From positions 64,036,949-64,100,948 of the forward strand of contig NC_030383.2 in NCBI RefSeq assembly GCF_001625215.2: a stretch of DNA of 64,000 bases, in the 5' to 3' direction. Shown piece after piece: positions 24,320 through 36,607 of the stretch. The notes under the pieces are model-generated. The model was not told where the DNA came from. It worked only from the letters and a program-made list of their open reading frames with translations, and made no database searches. Made by a program: the position numbers and the translations under genes. The DNA comes from Daucus carota subsp. sativus (lineage: Eukaryota; Streptophyta; Magnoliopsida; Apiales; Apiaceae). Numbering within the stretch: position 1 is the first letter of the stretch; each line of letters begins with the position of its first letter.

Positions 24320-27115
24320 AGGTTCGAGGGAGAACCTCACTATCAAGAGAACCGAGAGAACTCCCTTAGATGCCGTTCATTCATTAGATAGAATATATTT
24401 ATTATCATTATTAAATTCAATCAGAATATATCCAAATCTAATATCAACAAGGGCAATTTCGGACAAAATCTATTTTTCAATATTTTCATATCTTCTAAAT
24501 TTGGTATATTTCACATCTCAAGCTGTAAACGCAAATTATTACAGAATCTGGAATCCAAATCTTGTATTCTTAAAATATCTTCTATTTTTGGTATTTGTGA
24601 CAACTCAACGAATCCATCAGCAACTTAAATCAATCCACATATTTCTATCACAATTCAGAAATAACCTTGAGATATTTTAAATTATTTTAATTCAAATTCT
24701 ACCTTATTTAGAAAGAACACATAACAAAATCGTATATTATATGTTAGTGATTAAAGAAACATCTAATAAATTTTGTAGAGAATCTTAATGTATCTATTAA
24801 ATAAACTTAATCAAATAATTAAGAAAATTATATTAAATTCTATATTGTTAGTAGAACCCTTATTACAATTTTAATAAAATTATTAAAAATTTATATCGCA
24901 CAATTAATGTTATTAGAGAATCACTAAATAGAATCTTAATATTACTAATGTGAAATATTAATAAAAACTTTTTGTAGAATCTCAATGTATTTATTAAATA
25001 AAAATTAAATACATTAACATACCCACATATATAAAGTAGTGAAGTAATTCTACGACAAGATATTCTAGGATTTCTATAAAGCTCGAACAGAATTTTAACA
25101 TATTTTAAATATGCATAATAGAATCTTGATAAGAATATGCATAGTGTTAAATGCCTTTTACTAATATTAATAATTAATTATTCTATGATAATAATATTTT
25201 AATAAAATTCTCTTAAGTCCTCAATTGATTTAAAGTACGTATTTTATTTATGAACTCATTAACATTCTAATAGGTGTTTTACTAACTAGCGAAGCATAAG
25301 TTATATAATGATTAAAAAAATATTATTAAAATTTTACAATAATATTTATATTCCGTAAAATTTGCTATGACAATAACATTAAATTCTAGTACGAGTTTCG
25401 CTAACATACAATATAATTGTGTTACTTTCGTTTGTGTTCTACAAAAATAAATTTTTTTACCAAGTGCTCTACTAACAACTCTACCAAATTTTTACCAATT
25501 CTAAATTTTAAGTTACTAGAATCTAATACACAATAAAAATATATTATAAATCTTGATTATCAATATAGAAACTTTAATACATCAATAAGTAGAATCTTCA
25601 TTAATGTATCTCTAAATAATTATTTTAAATAAATTTTATTTGAAAAGATCACATAACAAAACTATACAATATATATGACCAAATAAAGAAACACCTAATA
25701 ATTTTTATAGTAGAATCTTAATGTACTTTTTAAAATACATTTAATCACATAATTTAAAAAATTATTTTGATTTCTGTATTGTTAATGGAACCCTTATTAC
25801 AATTTTAATATTGTCATTAAAAATCTCTAATGCATAATAATAATATATTAAAGCTCTTGCTAGGTGTTCGAATGTGTTTCGTCAGATAATTAAAAAAATA
25901 AATTAAATACGCTCCAAAGTATTTAAATGTGTTTTACTAATATTAATTAATTTGTCACAGACAAATATATTTTATTAAAATTCCATTAAGTATTTTATTA
26001 GTATAAATCAAGTATTTTATAAATTAAGATTCTCTAAGATATTTTTTTAGAACACCTTTTAGATTGTTCTAGATTCTTGAAAACTAATTTTTGGATATTC
26101 TTGTTGAAGATTCTCCAGAGTGTTTGGATATTACATAAATTAAGATGCTCTAAAGTGTTTTTTATTGAATGTTCTCTGTAGTGTTTTAGTGTAAACAATA
26201 GGAAATATTTTGTGGAATCTTATTTTATAAATATCCAAACTCTAGAAAATCTATTGTTTAAATAAGCTTAAACACATTACACATTACATTTTTTTTGTAT
26301 TAATACGATAAAAATTCCTCGTAGAGAATTGAAAAAATTGTTATTAATGATTTAATATTTTAATTTATTGAGAGATTCGATAATGTGTTCATTACAGTGA
26401 TATCAATGAGGTTCCCAATTGTAATATCCGCAAAATCTCTTGTATTTATTACTATATTTTATTGACTAATTTATAATATTTTTATATTAAATTATTAACT
26501 TAATTTTACTATATATATACACAACATTTTATAGAATCATTAACAGAAAATAAAGTATTGATTTCTCAAATGAGATATTATTTTATTTTTAAGTGAAATC
26601 ATATTATAAATTATAATCTTATCTAAATTAAATTCTTTCATTCAAAAATATATGATAATAGTATTTTTAAGGTTTAGTTCAAATGATTATGAAAAATCAG
26701 AATATTTTTTCAACCAGGACGGAATATATGAAAAAGAATAGTTACACGTATTTGGTTAAATCGTTTTAGAACTCCACAAACAGATTATATAATCCCATCT
26801 TGCCTTTTTTAAATTTTGGTTACCAAAATTATTGAGAAAACTTAGATGAATAATGTGCACGGAGATGCATTGTAAATTAGGTAATCAATAAGTCAAGATT
26901 CTTTCTTAAATTGGAGTTTAATTGTAATAAAGGATAATAAATTGTTATTGATTATATGTATTTTTTTTTACAGAAATACCCCCAACATCACTAGATTTGA
27001 TTGATTTTGTAAAGATATTATATCTGAATACAATTATATTAAGATTTTTAATCAACGGCAGATGTAGGAGTTCTCTCGGTTCTCTTGATAGTATGAGTTC
27101 TCCCAGGATCTTACT

Positions 27116-27117
<2 letters not shown>
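24316..27117. mobile_element. 2.8-kb TIR element inserted in a TA microsatellite
   Basis: The left end is GTAAGGTTCGAGGGAGAACC with ACTATCAAGAGAACCGAGAG downstream. The right end has the inverse: CTCTCGGTTCTCTTGATAGT, then GAGTTCTCCCAGGATCTTAC. The inverted ends span about 60 bp with a few differences, and (TA)n lies on both sides, which hides any duplication. The interior is AT-rich and has no frame of note. The superfamily is uncertain. Confidence 0.65.

Positions 27118-27118
<1 letters not shown>

Positions 27119-27168
<50 letters not shown>
27119..27168. repeat. (TA)n microsatellite, right side
   Basis: About 25 TA units directly after the right end of the 2.8-kb element. Confidence 0.9.
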
Positions 27169-27175
<7 letters not shown>

Positions 27176-29311
27176 TTAAATTTAGAGTAGAAAATAAAAT
27201 TAAGAATATAGAAAATATGATTATAATCTAAAAATCAGGTTCAAGTATTGTATAGATAAAAGGATTGCAAAGATAGTACAATTCCTTATTTATTTAAAAA
27301 TCATAAAATAGTAGGATCCTATTTATTCAAAATAACAATTATTTAACAAATATAGTTAAAAAAATAATTCTTATTTTTAAAAATTATAAATTTTATAATC
27401 TTATTTTATTAGTTTTTCTCAAATCATATATCTAAAAAATAAAAATCAGCATCTTCCCGAATATCAAATTGTCTGTTCGTAGCGGTAAACTCACGTGGTT
27501 CCAAAAAGATCAATAAGATATCAACTCTATCATAAGATCGTCGCAACCTCATTCAAATAGTATGCATACATAACTTACGACCAATCTCAATAAAAGTTGG
27601 ATTCAGTCGTATAATTTTCTTGAATTTCGAATAGAAAGTAAAATTATAATTCAAAAAATCAAGTTCAATTATATTAAAGATAATACAATTCTTTTTTTAT
27701 TAGATTCAAAAAATAAGAAAATTCTTTTCTTATACTTTTATTAAATTTGAGATAGAAAATATAATTATAATTTAAAAAATCAAGTTCAAGGATTCCAAAA
27801 GTTAATACAATTACAGTTCTTTTCTTATTTTGGAATCCTAAAAGGAAAAAAATTATATTTATTTAAACTAACAATCATAGATAAAATAAAATTTATATTT
27901 AAGATTTGTAAGGAAATACGTATAATTTATTTTCGATTTAGTTTTATAATTGTTTTAAATTTCAAATAGAAAATAAAGGATTGTAAAGATGATAATCATT
28001 AAAAAACTAATAGCAAAAAAATAGAACTATAAAAGAATATTAATTTTTAACTAATAAATAGGAAACATAAAATAAAAATAATTAATAAATAAAATAAGAT
28101 ATATAAAATTGGAATCATATATTGATTTTATGATAATGCAAATGATTCTTGATTAGTATTGTGTTTGACGGGCACGAGAGGCGGTCCAAACTAATTTTTA
28201 TCTAAATAATAATAAATTTTCTATTAATATTATGTTTGACGGGAAAGTGGGTAGAATAAAGTGGCTAAAATAAAATTTTATCTATGTTATAATATATTTT
28301 TTCGTCATAACGTGACCACGGTCCAAAATAATTTTTATCCAATTATAATCTCTAATTTTATCATAATTAGAATAATTTTTATTAGTATTGTGTTTGACAG
28401 TAAGGAAACAAAAATCTAAATTATAATACTTTGTTATTAGTATTGTGTTTGACAAGAGAGCATCTCGCATTAATTTTGATATAAATTATAATATTTAATT
28501 TTATCATAAATGATTATGGATAATATTGTCTTTGACGGGATGGGGTTCGAAATAATTTTTTTATTAGTATTGTGTTTGACATGATGACCACTTAAACAAT
28601 TTTCTATACCAATTATAATATTTTTTATTAGTGATATGTTTAACGAGAAGATGACTCAAAATAATTTTTAATGCTATTATAATATTGATTCATATCAAAA
28701 TTTATCACGCCGCCGCGAAGCGCGGCTTTTTTCACTAGTATACTTATATAAAGGAGAAGCGAGGGGCGTGTAGGTGGCGCCTCTCACATCGCTACGTTCT
28801 ATTTTTCTAATTTTCTGGAATTTTTTGATGAAAAATATCAAAAATTAGAACTATCTTTTTTAGTTTCGGGTATATTAGAAGCAAATTTCAGAATCTGATT
28901 TTGTTTCAAATTATTTATGGAATATAGTAGTTTGAAAGTTTTAATCTGATTTTATTTCAGATTATTTAATTATGTGAAAGATAGGAGAAGCGGGGGGCGT
29001 GTAGGTGGCGCCTCTCACATCGCTCCGTTCTATTTTTCTAATTTTCTGGATTTTTTGGATGAAAAATATCAAAAATTAGAACTACCTTTTTTAGTTTCGG
29101 GTATATTAGAAGCAAGTTTCAGAATCTGATTTTGCTTCAGATTATTTATAGAATATAATAGCTTGAAAGTTTTAATCTGATTTGATTTTGTTTCAGATTA
29201 TTTAATTTTGGGAAAGACAGATTATTTATGGAATATGGTAGCTTGAAAATTTTGATCTGATTTTGTTCAGATTATTTAATTATGGGAAAGAGTAGCAAAC
29301 AAGTCTCTCTG

Positions 29312-29350
29312 CACCTATAAATACCGTATAGATCGTAGGGTTTTGGATCA
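29312..29350 (+). promoter_or_regulatory. Promoter-like module, copy 1
   Basis: CACCTATAAATAC, then a GTAGGGTTTTGGATCATCTA leader-like stretch. This is the arrangement of a plant TATA box plus telo-like 5' leader, but no coding frame follows. Confidence 0.4.
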
Positions 29351-29466
29351 TCTAAACACAACCTCCTCTCTATAATTATTTATGGAATATAGTAACCTGA
29401 AAGTTTTAATCTGATTTTGTTTCAGATTATTTAATTATGGGAAAGAGTAGCATACAAGTCTCTCTA

Positions 29467-29510
29467 CACCTATAAATACCCCTATAGATTGTGGGGTTTT
29501 GCAAATCATG
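29467..29510 (+). promoter_or_regulatory. Promoter-like module, copy 2
   Basis: Same CACCTATAAATACC core preceded by GGGAAAGAGTAGC and CAAGTCTCTC. The leader diverges after GTGGGGTTTTG. Confidence 0.35.
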
Positions 29511-29865
29511 TTCTATAAACATCATTATTTTGTTAAAAATTTTGACAATCCTAAATAGTCTACAAGTTAAATAGAGAAAAACACATTATTCTGCAAAACA
29601 TGTTAAGTTTCCAGAACATATTTACATATTACAGAACATATGTGTTCTACTTGTCGAACATAAATGATTTTCAATATTTTTCATGAAATAGTGATATTTA
29701 TAGAATGTATTTCACAAAATAACAAGTTTCATACATTTTGCAATGTTTTTATGCCATTCTATAGTTGCAGAACATACGTGGTCTACGCTACCACAGTAAA
29801 TATGTGGACTACATGGAACTTTGTTCTATTTAATTATGGGAAAGAGTAGCACACAAGTCTCTCAA

Positions 29866-29925
29866 CACCTATAAATACCCTATAGATGGTAGGGTTTTGG
29901 ATCATCTAAACACAACCTCCACTCT
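29866..29925 (+). promoter_or_regulatory. Promoter-like module, copy 3
   Basis: CACCTATAAATACCC with the GTAGGGTTTTGGATCATC leader and ACAACCTCC. The longer leader continues through CCATAACCCTACC. Confidence 0.4.
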
Positions 29926-30388
29926 TTCAATACCATAACCCTACCTCTCTTGCAAACAAAAGTAGTTATAAACCGCTATGTGGGAGTCGACAAATCCAAA
30001 TACGGGAAAAAAAATATAGTCTTGACATGATATTGATGGATGATATCATACTTATATAAAGGAGAAGCGGGGGGCGTGTAGGTGGCGCCTCTCACATCGC
30101 TCCGTTCTATTTTTCTAATTTTCTGGATTTTTTGGATGAAAAATATCAAAAATTAGAACTACTTTTTTTAGTTTCGGGTATATTAGAAGCAAGTTTCAGA
30201 ATCTGATTTTGCTTCAGATTATTTATAGAATATAATAGCTTGAAAGTTTTAATCTGATTTGATTTTGTTTCAGATTATTTAATTATGGGAAAGACAGATT
30301 ATTTATGGAATATGGTAGCTTGAAAATTTTAATCTGATTTTGTTCAGATTATTTAATTATGGGAAAGAGTAGCAAACAAGTCTCTCTG

Positions 30389-30470
30389 CACCTATAAATA
30401 CCGTATAGATCGTAGGGTTTTGGATCATCTAAACACAACCTCCTCTCTCAATACCACAAACCTACCTGAT
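30389..30470 (+). promoter_or_regulatory. Promoter-like module, copy 4
   Basis: Near-identical to copy 1 and part of the ~380-bp recent duplication. It ends ACAACCTCCTCTCTCAATAC. No frame follows. Confidence 0.4.
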
Positions 30471-31226
30471 AGTTCTCTTACTACTCGATTTTTAAAGGAG
30501 AAGCGAGGGACTTGTAGGTGGCGCCTCTCACAGCACCGTTCTATTTTTCTAATTTTCTGAAATTCTTGGATGAAAAATATCAAAAATTAGAAATACCTTT
30601 CTCTTGCTCGATTTCTAACTTGGAGGTGTCGTTCTTCTGCAACGATAAGTGAAGGCTGTTTATACAGTAAAGGTTGTTGCAAACAGATGTAGTTATAGAC
30701 CGTTACATTGGAGTCGACAAATCCAAACACGTGAAAAGAATATAGTCTTGACATGATATTGATGGTTGATGTCAATAAATTAATTATTAGTGATGTATGT
30801 TTGTCGGTTATTCTTTTATAATATTTGTTTTGTTCATCGGACATGTTTGTTGTTGTTAATTTTTATATTATTTACTTTGTATACATGAAAATATTATTCA
30901 TGCATTATCTGTTTTCTCTGTTTAAGCAACTTTTAAGAGGTTAGTTATATTTAAGTTAGATATTTTTGTGCACAATCAATCCAAAAAAATTGGAGGAAGG
31001 TGACAATGTAAGAACATGATTACTTTTCAAAAAAAAAAAAACAAATAAAATTAAAATTCGTCATGCTTTAAATTGTTAATTACGTGTATAAATTTATTTA
31101 TTTTCATTTTTCACCATGAATTATAATCTAATTTTGCAATTTTATATATTAGTATTGGTATTAAATCAAGATTTTTATAATATAAATTTATTTTATCCTA
31201 CAAATATTAACTTTAAAACATTAATA

Positions 31227-32848
31227 CTCCCTCCGTCTCAATTTATAGGTCCATTTTGGAATAAACACGCATATTAAGAAAAAAGTTGGTTAGATGGAAT
31301 CTTATCTCATGTTTTGATATGCTCAAAATATGATTTTAATCGCAAGTGCACGATCCCGTTTTAGTAATATAAGATTCGTTCCAAGGACTAAATTTATTTT
31401 CGCGAAAACTTAATTTTTAACTTAATCGAATTAGACCATTTTGATTTTGAGAAGAATATTGATTTTTTTCTAGATTATAATTATAGAAACTAAAATTAAC
31501 TAACCTTAAAACAAAAGAAGTTAAATCCTACAAATATTAATTTTTAATCATTAATGGCCAGCTAGTACACTCAAACAGAGGTGACAACACCGACGAGAGG
31601 AAACAGAAAGATAAAAAAAAGAACAAGCGGCAGTTTAATAAAATTAAATAACAAAAAAGAAAAATTATACAAAAGCAGCAGCGTCACGTTAATACATAGG
31701 CAGAGGGAGAGGGTCGCGAGTCGCCGCGTAGATCAAGGAAATAACACCCACCGGAATTTATGGAGGTGCCCGGAATAGCTTAAATCTCGCCGGAAAATTA
31801 ATTTGACCGGAAAATCTAGCCATTCCAAATATAACAAATAAAAACCCACTAACCTCTAAACCAAATTCAACAATAAATTCTGCACTAAATAGCTCATAAA
31901 CTACCCATTTCTCACCAAAACAAGACCCAAATCAAGCCAAAACAACTCCAAAATACACCAAACTTTAAATCTAACTTATCTACCAAGTTTCTAACAAAAC
32001 CCCATCAAACTACCAACCAAAACATCAACTAAATCATTGAACCCACTAATAATATTGAGAATTAAAAGGGGCTCAATCTAAATACTAAAAAATGCAAGCT
32101 TAAAACATATAATTAGGCTCCTTTCAATCCACAAGTAATTTTGAGTCTCATGTGGTTAGAGAAAGATTTCATAGCCTAGAAGTAAAAGTAAAGAGCAAGA
32201 TTTAAGAACAAAAATGAATACTTGTATTGATATAATAAAAGTGTTTACAAATTTAGAGTGCTACTACTAGATCTACTACATAAAAGAGAGGCTACTAAAA
32301 ATATGAAATCCTAGGTTAAAAAGATTGTCATTACAAGTAAAGGGGTGGGGGTATTTATAGCTAAAAATGTAGGGTTTAGGGGTAGGGTGGCTAAATCTAA
32401 TTCATCCATGTGGGATGTGTGTTGGGTAGATCATAGCCTTCCATGTGTCCCCTTACTTGCCAACTTTCTTTGATTTTCTTTTTTTCTTTTCTTTTTCTCC
32501 CTTTTTCTTGCATTTTCTCTTCTTTCTTTATTTATCTACAATTTCCTGAAATAAAATAAATAAGCAATTAATACTATGAAAATAAACAAAAGATAGGCAC
32601 TTAAATATGCAAAAATATGGACTAATCATGTTTCATTAATTAGTGCATTGATAAGTGACAATATTGTTGAGTTTCAAAAAAATCACAATAAATATAGGGA
32701 TTTAGTGCATTGAGAAATGAGAATAATGTTGAGTTTCAAAAAAATCACAATTAATATGTAGATAAATTTGTATTGAAAGAAGAGAGGGACAAGTATTTTG
32801 AGACAAATTTTTTTTCCAAGCTGGACCTATAAATTGAGACGGAGGGAG
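31227..32848. mobile_element. 1.6-kb element with Stowaway termini, probably nested
   Basis: The ends are CTCCCTCCGTCTCAATTTATAG and its precise inverse, with TA flanks at 31225-31226 and 32849-32850. Typical Stowaways are under 350 bp. Here an interior of about 1.3 kb, from the ATCGCAAGTGCACGATC motif near 31340 to about 32628, looks like a second insertion that split a normal MITE. Short frames inside (for example at 31581) are not convincing. Confidence 0.6.
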
Positions 32849-33376
32849 TATATTTTTTATAGACAGCCATAAAATTATTTTATTCTACAAATATTAATAT
32901 TAGATCATTAATATAATTTTTATAGGCCGCCGCAACGCGCGGCTTCTCAACTAGTTAAATTAAAACAATAAAAAAGAAACTGCATGATTTAGCAAGAAAT
33001 GAAAAAGCAACTAGATCAGTTTATAAACTTTTTTTTAGTAGAATGATTAACTGAATTTTCTTATAAATAAAAGGATTGACATGATCTCCTTATAGGTCCG
33101 ATCCGAGCACAATATTCAAATAGCAAATTATTATTAGACTGTTGGATGAATATTTGGCGGTCATTATTATTACAATTTTATAATATATTCAATTGTTTTT
33201 AATCGTTAAATAAGTAAAATGACCTTGACTAGCGGCTAAAAAGTACAAAACAAATACCCGTCTAGCGGTTATAAATGTTACATTTGTTATAAATAATCAT
33301 GCCTATGTCATTGAAAAGATCTAAACAATCAGTTTATCGGGATAAGACTCTAAATAAATTTACACGTTATCAAGTA

Positions 33377-33611
33377 CTCCCTCCGTCCCATTTTAACTGC
33401 TTTTGACTTTTTTACACGTATTTTAAGGTGTTAAAAAAATCACATCTAAACATAATTATTGTTTATAAAATTTATATCAAATAAAAGTTTAGAATCTAAA
33501 CTTTTATTTGATATAAGAATTAAATCTTTTTATTGAGTGTAGATACTATTTTTTTACACCTCAATATACGTGTCAAAAAATCAAACATCAGTTAAAATGG
33601 GACAGAGGGAG
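33377..33611. mobile_element. Stowaway-like MITE
   Basis: The ends are CTCCCTCCGTCCCATTTTAAC and the near-inverse GTTAAAATGGGACAGAGGGAG, with TA flanks at 33375-33376 and 33612-33613. It is 235 bp, with a central hairpin around 33480-33515. Confidence 0.85.
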
Positions 33612-33613
33612 TA

Positions 33614-35680
33614 TAAATATAACCTATACCATCAATATAAATTAATAACCTATACCATCAATATCCGGATAAATTCGTGTTTGTTTGGTTGACATCTAGA
33701 TATGTAGGAAGTAGAAATTCCTAGGAATTAGGATTTGAAGAAACTGTTTGGTTGACATTTATTGGGGAAGTGTAAGTTCCTTGGAACTTTAAATGCCTAC
33801 AAAACATAGGAATTTATTCACCTAGACCCCCCTTGATAACTTGAACTTCCTGCAGAAAGTTAAAATCTATCAATCAACCAAACACAAATTTAAACTTTCC
33901 ATTTATTATAATTTCCATGATAATTTTAAATTACATACCAAACAAGCACTAAGAAAATTGTGAAACATATCCGAGATCAATATTGCATACAAGGGGCAAG
34001 AGTTGAGCAACTTGCGAAGGGGAAAAAATGTCTGCGAGTTTACAAGTTGGCGATATACACAAGCTATAAATTATTGACATTTTTCTGATTCGTTTCGAAT
34101 GAGATCATATAAAACAATGTCATTATTTTATAAATCCTGACTTGTACAGTTAGTACCAATTTTCAGTTTTTTATTATTAATTATCGTCCAAATGCATACA
34201 CGTTTAGAATTGTATGGTCTAAAATTAGGGTCACGGCCTAATTTTGTATTTTATATTATCATGTTGCTAGTTGGTGAAATGTCGCTCTTTGGATCATAAT
34301 ATTACATATAAATTGTACATAGGACATCGAAATTTCTTTTAATTATTTTCTTGACAGGAGACATCGATGTTATTGGTTACTTCGAAATCTGAGATCGGAA
34401 TGAAACTAGACCTTTCTTTGTAGTTGTTATTTAAAAGAACAAATTGAAGGGGTACAACATAATAATATAAAATATGGGTCATTCAAGCAATCAACCACTC
34501 ACTGTAATAATTTTAAATTATGAGTTCATGTTGTGTTTAAAAACTCAGGCTCATGCTTTTATATTAACAATGTTAAAAATAATTAATTAGTAACATAAAA
34601 ACATACTTATATATATTGTACTGTCATTTTTTTAAATGTGATGCATTAATATACAACACATTTATGGAAATAACGGGTCATTTAAACTGAAACCGTGTTT
34701 AAAATTGTGATTTATAATTTAGCCTGACTGAGAAATTAAAATGTTTGTTTAGATAATTTTGACTTATTAATTTATGATTTATGATATATTAATATTCAAT
34801 AAAAATTTTGTGTTTTTCTTTCTGTCCTCTGTTCTGAAATATTCATCCCCCTCCACAAGAAGTGTGATTTAGTTTCTCCTTTTTTTTTATTGTCATAGTG
34901 TAATTTCAACGCGTTTAGTAGTCCGGTGTACTGGAAACGAGAGGAAAAAACAATAGTTAAATAATAGAACACTTATCTTCACGAATCTGTGAACTGTAAT
35001 AATAATAAAATAAACATCAGCTTATTAGACGTATGGAGGCGTTCCTAGTGAAGCAGATGGTCAAAAATCAAGAAATGAATTATTTACACCGGAGGTACAC
35101 CGACACCGTATAAAATTGGAATTTGACATAGATTAATTTTAGTTAGGTGATACTATTGTAAAATTTTGATTTACTAAAAAATTCATAATTATTCCTTATT
35201 ATTTATTTTGCTAATTTATAAATAAATTTTCCTAACAACCTTTTTATTTAGTTGAAATATTTTTATTCAGTGAAGATTTTTTATTTGCCGGAGATCATGA
35301 GATTGTAACTAATAGAAATTCATCACCTAACTGAAAATCAAAAAGTGATTATTATTATTTGTGACGAAAAAAAGTGGTTATTATTTTGTGTCATGAGTAC
35401 ATTAAAAGTCCGTTTATAAATTATATGCCTATTTAACTAAACATTTATAATAACAAAAAATTCTCCAACAAAATTTGAATCATCAGCTTGATTAGTTCTG
35501 ATTTTTGATTTCACAATGATTAACATATTCGATTTCAAATCTATACCTAGGTTATATTTATTTTAACTTTTACATATATGTTAAGATTCATATCAAACAC
35601 ATAATTACAATTTTTCTAATATTTTTTGTTATGGTGAAAAAAATTAATATTTAATATTTTCTTTGGAAAAATTGGAATAT
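33614..35680. other. Intergenic stretch upstream of the DnaJ gene
   Basis: No gene is found. 33675-33955 has GTGTTTGTTTGGT near the left and ACCAAACAAGCAC near the right, which could be the ends of another small MITE with poor intervening inverse similarity. The rest is AT-rich without evident structure. Confidence 0.35.
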
Positions 35681-35681
35681 A

Positions 35682-35810
35682 GAATACCGCCACGCAAAGT
35701 TGGTTAAAATGAACAAATAATTTGGTACCGCGAAAGTTGGTTAAAATGAACGAATAATTTGGTACCGCGAAAGTTGGTTAAAATGAACGAATAATTTGGT
35801 ACCGCGAAAG
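35682..35810 (+). repeat. 37-bp tandem repeat in the J20-like promoter
   Basis: Units start GGTACCGCGAAAG at 35724, 35761 and 35798 (exact spacing 37, the last one partial), with a more diverged unit from 35682. Each full unit includes AAGTTGGTTAAAATGAACGA. The core GGTTAA matches the GT-1-type element of light-responsive plant promoters (known motif; its function here is inference). The array ends about 45 bp before the TATA box. Confidence 0.9.
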
Positions 35811-35854
35811 TGCACGAAGGGTGCACATGTTGGACAGATAGTGACTTGGCCATC

Positions 35855-35862
35855 TATAAATA
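35855..35862 (+). promoter_or_regulatory. TATA box of the J20-like gene
   Basis: TATAAATA, 58 bp upstream of the ATG at 35920, so the leader is short. Confidence 0.65.
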
Positions 35863-35919
35863 TAGTTCTATTCAGCATAAAATCTATCCACAGCAGATCA
35901 GATTTGAAAGAAAAAAAAA

Positions 35920-36607
35920 ATGCATTGCAGTAGCATCTCTGGAAACAATGTTATTGTATTCCATCTTTCACCAAAACCCTACAAATTTCAGCCTTCTGGT
36001 TTCATTTCTGTCAATACCCTGCTCCAAAACCCGAGCTTTGTCGTAAAAAGTTCATCAACTAAATCATGCAAATCGAGAACGAAAGCCTGCGTTAGTACAA
36101 TAGCACTGGATCAGAGTACAGATAATTTTTATGAACTGTTGGGTATACCAGAGAGTGGAAGTTTATCTGATATCAAGAAAGCTTACAAGCAGTTGGCCAG
36201 GAAATATCATCCTGATGTTTCTCCGCCAGATAGAGCAGAGGAGTATACGCAGAGATTTATTCTTGTTCAAGAGGCTTACGAGACTTTAGCTGATCCACAA
36301 ACAAGAGCTTTATATGATAATGATATGACTAAGGGTCTACAGTTTTCATTCTCCGCAAGAAGAAGAGTTGATTATCATGAGGTATATGGTTGTGTCATTA
36401 GCTTTTATGCTTACAATACATACTTAGCTCCATTTTAACTTGGCCTTGACACAATTTGTAATTCTTTATTGACAGACAACAGATGAGAGAAAAGAATGGA
36501 AGAACAAATGGATGTCTCAACTATCAGAGCTGAAACATATGAGAATGAAGAATAATGATACAAGAGAGTCATGGGGATCTCGAATGCGTAGACAGCATAG
36601 TGAATAA
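35920..36607 (+). CDS. Chloroplast J20-type DnaJ co-chaperone
   Basis: Two exons, 35920-36381 and 36476-36607, give a 197-residue product. Residues 1-65 are rich in Ser/Thr/Lys and poor in acidic residues, like a plastid transit peptide. The J domain runs at about 67-137 with YELLGIPESGSLSDIKKAYK, the catalytic HPD in KYHPDVS, and AYETLADPQTRALYD. Exon 2 supplies the C-terminal ERKEWKNKWMSQLSEL and ESWGSRMRRQ tail, which fits plant J20-class proteins. Those pair with plastid Hsp70 and, in Arabidopsis, direct deoxyxylulose-5-phosphate synthase for refolding or turnover. The assignment to J20 rather than another short plastid J protein is based on remembered similarity. A 37-bp repeat and a TATA box lie upstream. 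Confidence 0.9.

Larger units (their letters stand above)
21614..28738. mobile_element. Helitron-like copy D, host of nested insertions
   Basis: Starts TATATAAAGGAAGATGCGGG CG just after the end of copy C. It ends with an array of GTATTGTGTTTGAC units (about 28130-28690), a GCCGCGAAGCGCGGC hairpin (28712-28726) and CTAG (28735-28738). A LINE fragment (about 21950-23532) and a 2.8-kb TIR element (about 24316-27117) interrupt it. Removing both leaves about 2.7 kb, still longer than copy C because internal AT-rich modules are repeated. It has no coding capacity of its own. Confidence 0.55.
28745..32954. mobile_element. Second Helitron-like family, tandem 5' modules and one 3' end
   Basis: The 5'-type module TATAAAGGAGAAGCG followed by a GGCGTGTAGGTGGCGCCTCT motif occurs at about 28747, 28983, 30057 and 30494. 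The 3' end is a GCCGC...GCGGC hairpin at 32926-32943 with CTAG at 32951-32954. The 28983-29345 and 30058-30440 segments are almost identical, so one is a recent duplicate. The interior includes repeated TATA-box modules and a Stowaway-ended insertion. No Rep/helicase coding is seen. Exact 5' boundaries are ambiguous because of the tandem copies. Confidence 0.5.
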